Source: Owenia fusiformis (Eukaryota > Annelida > Polychaeta > Sabellida > Oweniidae). From it: DNA of 14,000 nt. Shown here piece after piece: positions 8,760 to 14,000 of this stretch. A program made the position numbers and the translations under genes. The notes beneath the pieces are model-generated. The model searched no databases, had not been told where the DNA came from, and saw only the letters and a program-made list of their open reading frames with translations. Position 1 is the stretch's first letter; the number at the start of each line of letters is the position of its first letter. The stretch spans positions 32,954,425 through 32,968,424 of the forward strand of contig CAIIXF020000010.1 of assembly GCA_903813345.2 (NCBI GenBank). Direction: 5' to 3'.

Positions 8760-9284
8760 GACACTGATATCTCGAAATCGGATTGAGATATCAAAAAACT
8801 AAACCGACCCTAGATTTCCTCCTTTTTTATGAGGAACACAATGAAAAAAAACCGGATCGAAAATATTGAAGGACGACTGAGAAAATCGAAAAAAGTGACA
8901 AAGTACTGGATTTGACCTAGTTCTTGACCTTTGACCTAGATAAAAATTTGACCCAATTTCCGAGGAACTAGATACTGGACCTAAATTGACCAAATGACTG
9001 ACTTTACTGAAAACCTTATGGTTATTGAGAAAACTGGTTTAGAAAAAGAATAATAAGAAGAAGAATAAGAAAACTGACGAAAACAATAGACTCCAGATTT
9101 TCAATCTGGAGTCTAATAAGAAAACTGGCAAAAGCAATAGACTCCAGATTTTCAATCTGGAGTCTAATAATAATAAAGAAAACAGGCAAAAACAATAGAC
9201 TCCAGATTTTCAATCTGGAGTCTAATAATAATAAAGAAAACTGGCAAAAACAATAGACTCCAGATTTTCAATCTGGAGTCTAAT
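8760..9284 (+). repeat. Tail module T5 core and hairpin array (truncated)
   Basis: The most diverged T core. TGACCT half-sites are at 8913-8918, 8925-8930 and 8932-8937 (perfect DR1 at 8925-8937), and a fourth has mutated to TGACCC near 8949. A GAATAATAAGAAGAAG tract (about 9045-9070) leads into four hairpins. The palindrome and minisatellite present in the other tails are missing, because LINE-like sequence starts straight after the last hairpin. Confidence 0.75.
9087..9282. repeat. Four tandem perfect hairpins in T5
   Basis: Hairpins at 9087-9115, 9138-9166, 9196-9224 and 9254-9282 have 13-bp perfect arms (TAGACTCCAGATT/AATCTGGAGTCTA) and a TTC loop. They are spaced 51, 58 and 58 bp apart by AAGAAAACTGGCAAAAGCAA-like linkers that gain ATAATAA insertions. 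Hairpin arms are unmutated in all copies whereas the linkers vary. Confidence 0.9.
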
Positions 9285-9830
9285 TATAAAATTTCAGGAT
9301 TCCATTGTCCGGTGTATGTTAACTTAAATAGGGGAATGCTTGTCTACATTTCTGAAGATTTGCCAGCTCCTAAAATAAGACATGATTTAATGAATGATTC
9401 GTGTGACAGTATTTGGCTTGATCTAAATCTTCACTACAAAACTGTTACATATGGTTTATATTATCGCTCACCTTCACAGAATAGTGTTGAAATGAAATCA
9501 TATTTTGACCGGTTTGAGAAAAGCTGTAAACGTGCTCTCATGTCAAAAATACAATTTTGTAATAAATGGAGACTTTAATGCTAGAAATGACAAATGGTGG
9601 CAAGATGATCAAATTAAGCAAGAAGGAACTATTTTAGCTGACTCAATTCAAAATTTATGTCTGACTCAACTGATAGATGAGCCAACCAGAGTTACTTTGA
9701 CCTCTAGGTCATGTATTGACCTTCTAATTACAAATAATCCAAATATGATTTCTTCCTCCCGAGTAACACCACCTATTGGTAACACAGACCACAGCACCCT
9801 TATCTTTGATATTTTTACAGGAACAATAAG
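9285..9830 (+). other. Endonuclease domain fragment (EEP/AP-endonuclease-like)
   Basis: LINE endonucleases of this family nick the target DNA to prime reverse transcription. Visible motifs are RGMLVYISEDLPAP (from about 9333), YGLYYRSPSQN (near 9450-9482), GDFNARNDKWW (9568-9600, Asp and Asn of the active site), a CIDLLITNN block (near 9712-9738) and TDHSTLIFDI (Asp-His pair at 9787-9792). These are the middle and C-terminal landmarks of the domain. The first part, roughly 80-100 residues by comparison with the usual size, is absent. A one-base frameshift lies just before GDFNA, in the TTTT run at 9555-9558. Confidence 0.88.
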
Positions 9831-10203
9831 AGATCCACCATACTCTCGTAGAGTTTGGGAGTATTCAAAAACAAATGTTCAGTCCCTAAATGACAACATT
9901 AGATCTTCTAACCTTGAACAATTGATAGATGCCAGTGATAATATTGACATTCTTGTAAAGGATTTCTCAGCAAATCTTTTACAAATTTTCACATTAAACA
10001 TTCCAAATAAAATGATAATAAAAAAAGCTAATGACAAACCATGGTTCAACAAGCACATCAAATCTCTGATTAATAAAAGGAACAAACTGCATTATAAATT
10101 TAGGCATTCCAACAAGGAAAGTACTTATATTAAATACAAAGAGCAATGCAAAATAGTAAATGAGGCCATCTCTAAATCCAAAGAGGATAATGATAATAGG
10201 CTT

Positions 10204-10206
10204 TAG
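10204..10206 (+). other. In-frame amber stop in LINE ORF2
   Basis: A TAG codon sits between the linker helix (SKSKEDNDNRL) and the start of the RT-proximal segment (AKLSKESLGSKGYW). The reading frame is the same on both sides and typical LINE sequence continues across it, so this is a nonsense mutation. The downstream reading frame opens with a TTG, not an ATG. Confidence 0.85.
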
Positions 10207-12060
10207 GCTAAATTGTCAAAAGAATCTTTAGGATCAAAGGGATACTGGCACATTATTAAACAGTTTCTTGGAAATAGTCAATCAAGAATTCCTTTTCTGA
10301 TAAATTCAAAAGGAGATACAGTTTTGAGTAGTCTTGAGAAATCGACAGTTTTTCTGAATCAATTTATCAAAAGTTTCCATACTGAAAACGACCAAATTGA
10401 TACTAAATTGAACCAAAGAACTGAAGCCTTTTTTGACCTTCTTTCAACAGACAATACTGAAATTTTTGAAATTTTATTGGCGCTTAAGACTGACAAAGCT
10501 AGTGGCCCAGACTCCATTAGTAATAAAATGCTTAAACTATCAGCCCCATCACTAGCTCACATACTTTCAAAACTGTTTAATAAGCTTTTGGCTCTGAATA
10601 CATTTCCAAAATGTTGGAAATTAGGAAATATTGTCCCTATCTTTAAGAAAGGTGATAAAAACATTGTTTCAAATTATAGACCTGTTACTTTGCTAAGCTG
10701 CCTGTCTAAAGTCTTTGAAAAAGTAGTATTTAACAAAATGTTTAAATTTCTTGTTGACCATAATTTACTTTACAACTTGCAAAGTGGCTTTATTCCTGGC
10801 CACAGTACTCAATATCAGCTCTTAAGAATTATAGATGATATTGCCAATTATATTGACCATGGGGAAAATGTGAAAGGAATATTTTTAGACATTTCGGCCG
10901 CTTTTGACTCGATGCCACATAAACTTATATTGAACAAACTTCCAAGCTATGGTTTTGGACCAAACATATGCACTTTCTATGACTCATATCTAAATAATAG
11001 ACAGGTTAGAGTGGTTATTGACGGACACGAATCAAATTGGTCAAATGAAAACTACATAAATACAGGAGTTCCCCAGGGATCTATTTTAGGACCCCTCTTG
11101 TTCCTTTTATACATAAACAAACAAAACAAATGTTTCCTTTTTGCTGATGACTCTATTTTCTGCTCGTACAACTCCACTAATAATATTGAAAAAATGGCAG
11201 CCTTGCAATCCGATTTGAATGCTGTTCACAACTGGTCAGCAAGATGGCACATGCAATTTAAAGCAACCAAAAGCAAGGAACTAACATTTTACAATCCTTC
11301 TAAATCCGAAATTTTGACCCCCGACTTGTATCTTGGTGATGAACCAATACCAAAAGTTAAAACACACAAACACTTGGGACTGGTCCTAGATCAAACCTTA
11401 TCATTTACACCACACATTAATCAAATGATAAGCAAAATAGACAAACTTTTAAATCCGTTAAAGGCATTAGCCCCTAAATTAAGAGGGAAAGATCTAAAAT
11501 TGATGTTTTCTTCATTTATTATGCCACATTTTGACTTCTATGACATCATGTATGGGTGTGGAAAAGCAAGGGATTTAAAACAACTTGATCAGATTTATTA
11601 TAAAGCTTCTCTAATCTGTTCTGGTGCTATATTTGGTACATCATCCACCAAAGTGCTCAGAAGTTTAAACTGGAATTCTCTTGAAATAAAGAGAAAGGTT
11701 CACAGAATGTCATTGATGTTTAAAGTTCAGGCAAATCTAGCGCCTGGGTATGTCTCAGAAATGTTCACTAAATTTCGCAGACCTGCCATTAGAGAAGGTC
11801 TAAGATACACCCCAATGTATCAACTTCCGGTCAAAAGATCAAATACTTTGAATAAATCATGTATAATCTCAATTTTAAATGAATGGAATGCTCTCCAACC
11901 TGAAATAAAGCAAAAAGAAAATGTTAAATTATTTAAAAAAGCTTTCCTCGAAGAAATTGCTCCACCTAAAGTAATCTTAGCATCTGACCTCCATATAACA
12001 AGGCATCAAGAAATAATTTTAATAGAGTCAGATCAGACCTTATTTTCCAAGCACATCTTC
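10207..12060 (+). other. Reverse transcriptase domain and thumb/C-terminal region
   Basis: RNA-directed DNA polymerase that copies the element RNA at the nicked target. Motifs in order: DKASGPDSIS (10492-10521), a WKLGNIVPIFKKGD block (near 10615-10656) with SNYRPVTLLS following, and LQSGFIPGHSTQ (near 10777-10812). Then come motif A FLDISAAFD (catalytic Asp at 10888-10890), motif B GVPQGSILGP (11065-11094) and motif C FADD (11140-11151). All three catalytic aspartates are present. The stretch between YIN and FADD has only seven residues, where related elements usually have about twelve to thirteen starting with Asp-Leu or Asp-Ile, so an in-frame deletion is likely. The downstream part keeps the usual HLGLVLD block and the EWNALQPEIK block. 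Confidence 0.93.
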
Positions 12061-12359
12061 ACGCCCACAATTTTACAAATGTACAAAGTCCTACATGTTA
12101 TTGCAACCAAGATAATGAAACCACACACCATGTGATTTTCAATTGTCCCCTCAGGAAACCATTTTTAGTAGACTTTGAAGCACAACTCTGCCAACTAAAG
12201 TTTGGATACTTTAATACATTTAAAACTAAAATGGAAAAATTACAATTATTCTTATATGGTACTCCATCACTTACCAGACGTTTGAATATCAAAATACTCA
12301 GTCTCAGTGCAATATTTCTAGAAAAGTGTGCAGCCATCACCCAGGCCCCTGTTGAGTGA
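12060..12359 (+). other. Frameshifted LINE C-terminus with CCHC knuckle
   Basis: In the frame that starts with the Cys codon at 12096 the sequence reads CYCNQDNETTHHVIFNCPL. This fits the Cys-x-Cys, His, Cys pattern followed by Pro-Leu that closes many CR1/Jockey-group ORF2 proteins. The long reverse transcriptase frame instead runs out at 12135 with unrelated residues. The switch lies between about 12060 and 12078 and corresponds to one lost base or two gained. The frame ends at TGA 12357-12359 after a KCAAITQAPVE tail. Confidence 0.82.
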
Positions 12360-12506
12360 ACATTAAAGATGTTACCTTGATTATAAGGTTTTATATATTG
12401 CATTCATACTTGGCTAATAATGCTCTTTGAGCCTAGCCAAATTGTATTGTATTGTATTAACTATTGCTTTTTGTGAAAATAAAATAAACTATAAATAAAA
12501 AAAAAA
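12360..12506 (+). other. LINE 3' UTR and poly-A tract
   Basis: After the TGA there are about 80 bp of AT-rich UTR, then CTTTGAGCCTAGCCAA and a short pentamer repeat (ATTGT)3ATT at 12441-12458. Overlapping polyadenylation signals AATAAA are at 12478-12483, 12483-12488 and 12494-12499, and an A10 run is at 12497-12506. These mark the 3' end of the element on the plus strand. A pentamer repeat near the end is common in LINE 3' ends and may help template recognition. Confidence 0.8.
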
Positions 12507-13182
12507 TATTCTACAAACTGCTTGATTAATCAATTCTATGTCTGGTAGAATACTAGAAATAAATATAAAATGTATTTTACGTTCAGAAATATGGAATTAA
12601 ACCCACGTCCTCCATTTGCAACTTAGCTGTACCCTGTTTCCCTTTTAAACGTGGTCACGTGGTAGGGTAGTGTGAATTACCTCCTACTGTGGAGAGACAA
12701 CTATGGAGAGACCACCACGTGGTTAAAACCACTAAGAGATCAGTGCTCCCGGACTTTAGATGTAAAGAGAAGCCAATTGTTTATCAGACTTCACTAGTTT
12801 CAAATGTTACAAACTCAAGTCATTTTCAAATTAGTTTACAAGAGGGTACATGGAATTAAACCATTACATAACCAATCACTTGCATAGGTTATCCAGTAAT
12901 GTCAAAACAATTCAACCTACTTTCTATTGAGTAAACCCCAGTTTTCATTCAATTACCAGATTATACCTGAGTGTCATTATTTTCGTCACACTGTACTATA
13001 ACGTACTGTATAATGACCTCTAATTTTACTGTGTTATTAACACGTTGAATTTCCAGTGTTCATTATAAGGCCATGTTATCAAGATTTTTCATGTCATCAA
13101 TGTTCTATTTTTCTTTGTTTCTGTCAAATATTTGCCTCTCAGAAAACTTCTCTTATATTGTCTCATATATAGTTATATTTAA
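12507..13182. other. Non-coding interval, no gene seen
   Basis: No convincing ORF, RNA gene or known element was found in this AT-rich stretch, and the A/B/T satellite does not resume. Small structures are present. Two are nested palindromes at 12507-12552 (8-bp arms TATTCTAC/GTAGAATA around TTGATTAATCAA). Also seen are a direct repeat GGAGAGAC either side of AACTAT (near 12691-12712), the palindrome ACCACGTGGT at 12714-12723 and another CACGTG at 12656-12661. Confidence 0.6.
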
Positions 13183-13705
13183 TAGCCCCTTGCTCTGGCA
13201 TATATCTCTGTATCTCTAGGCTCTCAAGGCCTTTTATTCATTACCCCTTATGGTTCATATTTTTTGCCCCCTGCTTGCGCATATATTTTCAGGCCCTCGG
13301 AGCCTTTTATTTTAGCCCCTTGCTCGGGCGCCCCTTGCTCGGGCATGTAAATCAAAATATTTTTACCACTGCTGAATGTACGTCTGGCCACTTCGAATTC
13401 CCTATTTAGAATAAACATTCACTCTACTCAATAATATAGATGTCACTTAGGAAATTGACCCATTTCCTATATCTAGGCCCTCAAAGCCTTTTATTTAAAC
13501 CCCTTGCTCGGGCATTTATATCTAGGCCCTCAAAGCCTTTTATTTTTAGCCCCTTGCTCGGGCATTTATATCTCTAGGCCCTCAAAGCCTTTTAATCTCT
13601 AGGCCCTCAAAGCCTTTTATTTTAGCCCCTTGCTCGGGCATTTTATCTCTAGGCCCTCAAAGCCTTTTATTTTAGCCCTTTGCTCGGGCGCCCCTTGCTC
13701 GGGCA
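13183..13705 (+). repeat. Compound minisatellite (CCCTTGCTCGGGC / AGGCCCTCAAAGCC)
   Basis: Two short elements alternate. AGGCCCTCAAAGCCTTTTAT is found at 13218 (variant), 13291 (variant), 13475, 13524, 13576, 13601 and 13651. GCCCCTTGCTCGGGC-like elements are near 13183 (variant), 13266 (variant), 13313, 13331, 13500, 13548, 13623, 13673 and 13691. Unit length is about 25-75 bp because TTTATATCTCT linkers vary. The elements are much richer in G+C than their surroundings, and each can form a small stem (GCCC/GGGC; AGGC/GCCT). I do not recognise the family. Confidence 0.85.
13291..13468 (+). repeat. Left copy of a 360-bp-period duplication
   Basis: A block of about 178 bp that matches 13651-13828 at a constant offset of 360. 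It comprises two minisatellite elements followed by about 125 bp of unique sequence containing GTACGTCTGGCCACTTCGAA and TAGATGTCACTTAGGAAATT. By eye only a few bases differ (for example in the AGGCCCTC element and at about 13360-13362), so the duplication is recent. Confidence 0.88.
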
Positions 13706-13828
13706 TGTAAATCAAAATACGCTTACCACTGCTGAATGTACGTCTGGCCACTTCGAATTCCCTATTTAGAATAAACATTCACTCTACTCAATAATATAGA
13801 TGTCACTTAGGAAATTGACCCATTTCCT
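13651..13828 (+). repeat. Right copy of the 360-bp-period duplication
   Basis: Matches 13291-13468 without indels by eye. The interval between the copies is filled by further minisatellite units, so the block seems to have duplicated together with the minisatellite, which then expanded or contracted. Confidence 0.88.
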
Positions 13829-14000
13829 AGCTTTACAAATAATATCAGGTGTCCTGCATTGCAAAAAATCCATGTCAATGTACAGAGTAGTTGTATGAAA
13901 TGAATTTGTCACAAAACATCAGCAAAAAATTATATCCATTTTTTATTTTCAGCCATTTTCGTTAACATTGATTTGTCCATCTGTCTCGTGAAATCCACTT
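13829..14000. other. Non-coding end of the window
   Basis: AT-rich sequence with no ORF, repeat or motif that I can support. Confidence 0.5.

Larger units (their letters stand above)
1..9284 (+). repeat. Higher-order tandem satellite array (A/B/T modules)
   Basis: The whole stretch consists of head-to-tail repeats in one orientation. The A landmark (ACCGGAAGT-like core followed by CGGATCGAAATTT) recurs near 266, 399, 872, 1513, 1970, 2100, 2577, 3054, 3528, 4260, 4735, 4867, 5343, 6013, 6489, 6621, 7097, 8038, 8170 and 8647. Spacings fall into three classes: about 132 bp (A-A), about 457-477 bp (A-B-A) and 640-940 bp (A-T-A). This gives a higher-order unit [AB][A][AB][AT]. Copies range from nearly identical (1-240 against about 5082-5320) to clearly diverged (unit ending near 9284). 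I see no plausible gene inside: the longest plus-strand ORFs lack any ATG, and minus-strand ORFs are copies of the repeat. The family is not one I recognise. Whether it is a classical satellite or an amplified non-autonomous transposon is open. Confidence 0.9.
7946..9284 (+). repeat. Satellite higher-order unit 5 (truncated at both ends, most diverged)
   Basis: It starts with only the last about 60 bp of a B module (CTTTCTATCAGGATACCATC near 7979), followed by A (8038), A (8170), B, A (8647) and T5. The first A-B block is therefore missing. From about 8690 the sequence departs from the other units, with small indels and many substitutions. The tail stops after four hairpins, before the AAATTGAAC palindrome and minisatellite seen in the other tails, because LINE sequence begins at about 9285. 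Greater divergence in the outermost unit is typical of the edge of a satellite array. Confidence 0.75.
9285..12359 (+). pseudogene. LINE ORF2 pseudogene (endonuclease-reverse transcriptase)
   Basis: A broken polyprotein gene of about 1025 codons. The frame is open from at least 9285, and the EN signature ISGFHCPVY begins at 9291. It shifts by one base within the T run at 9555-9558, then runs through the endonuclease end and linker to an in-frame TAG at 10204-10206. It continues in the same frame through the reverse transcriptase to about 12060, where a second shift moves the conserved C-terminus into another frame ending at the TGA at 12357-12359. The amber stop separates two ORFs that share a frame, so they are one gene and not two. 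The endonuclease lacks its N-terminal part, including the expected catalytic residues upstream of 9285. So few lesions over about 3 kb suggest a fairly young copy. Confidence 0.9.
9285..12506 (+). mobile_element. 5'-truncated, inactive CR1/Jockey-type LINE retrotransposon
   Basis: A non-LTR retrotransposon copy with, in order, the C-terminal part of an AP-like endonuclease, a linker, a reverse transcriptase, a C-terminal CCHC segment, a short 3' UTR and a poly-A tract. There is no ORF1 and no start of ORF2, so it is a 5'-truncated copy as commonly left by target-primed reverse transcription. At least three disabling lesions are visible. No target-site duplication could be recognised: the 5' flank (GGAGTCTAATTATAAA) and 3' flank (TATTCTACAAACTG) do not share a convincing direct repeat. 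Clade assignment (CR1/Jockey group) rests on motif style only, and an L2-like or Rex-like element is possible. Confidence 0.9.

Noticed and set aside
7941-9213. Small frames at 7941-8141, 8799-8993 and 9022-9213
   Set aside because: They lie entirely inside satellite modules or hairpin repeats and are explained by them.
3973-9282. CRISPR-like array from regularly spaced palindromic repeats
   Set aside because: The linkers are near-identical to each other, not diverse spacers, the copies number at most four, no cas genes are present, and the window is eukaryotic in character.
9022-9283. Helitron 3' end suggested by hairpins followed by CTAA
   Set aside because: The CTAA is part of the hairpin arm instead of lying about 10 bp beyond it. 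There is no Rep/helicase sequence and no TC start, and the hairpins repeat four times in tandem.
9879-12403. Minus-strand frames at 9879-10085 and 12098-12403
   Set aside because: They are shadows of the LINE pseudogene in other frames, with no recognisable protein features.
12580-12665. tRNA-derived SINE on the minus strand (B-box-like GGGTTTAATTCC and A-box-like CAGCTAAGTTG)
   Set aside because: The two boxes are only about 25 bp apart, too close for a tRNA, and no cloverleaf or tail could be made.

Overview
The window looks like animal nuclear DNA, most likely from an invertebrate, and it carries no intact host gene. The evidence is a CR1/Jockey-type LINE retrotransposon with animal-style polyadenylation signals and a poly-A tail, embedded in AT-rich DNA with a higher-order satellite, minisatellites and microsatellites. 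There are no bacterial operons, ribosome binding sites or dense ORFs. I cannot name the species.

Region 1 (about 1-9284) is a tandem higher-order satellite, all in one orientation. Three modules build it: A (about 132 bp), B (about 343 bp) and a tail T (about 330-bp core plus a variable end). By the A-module landmark (consensus ACCGGAAGT plus flanks) I count 20 A modules: ten are followed by B, five are followed directly by another A, and five are followed by T. The canonical higher-order unit is therefore [A-B][A][A-B][A-T]. There are five units: the first is cut by the window edge, the second carries two extra A-B blocks, and the fifth lacks its first A-B and its end. Each tail has a cluster of TGACCT half-sites (four of five with a perfect DR1 spacing), and four of five have a conserved AAATTGAAC/GTTCAATTT palindrome. 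The tails then end differently: perfect hairpins in 0, 1, 0, 2 and 4 copies, 12-bp or 19-bp minisatellites sharing an AGCTGAGT seed, or a GGATA-type purine-rich repeat.

Region 2 (about 9285-12506) is a 5'-truncated, dead LINE: the C-terminal part of an AP-like endonuclease, a linker, a reverse transcriptase with recognisable motifs A, B and C, and a C-terminal CCHC zinc-knuckle-like segment. A 3' UTR with an ATTGT repeat, AATAAA signals and an A10 tract follow. It has a frameshift in the endonuclease, an in-frame amber stop, a shortened loop before the FADD motif and a frameshift ahead of the zinc knuckle. It lies exactly at the edge of the satellite, which does not resume beyond it.

Region 3 (about 12507-14000) is low-copy-looking non-coding DNA with small palindromes. 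It also holds a G+C-richer minisatellite (CCCTTGCTCGGGC and AGGCCCTCAAAGCC elements) and a 360-bp-period duplication of a block of about 178 bp.

Nothing here works together as a pathway. The window records satellite amplification, hairpin and minisatellite growth at satellite tails, and a LINE insertion at the array boundary. All alignments were made by eye, so identities and boundaries are approximate.
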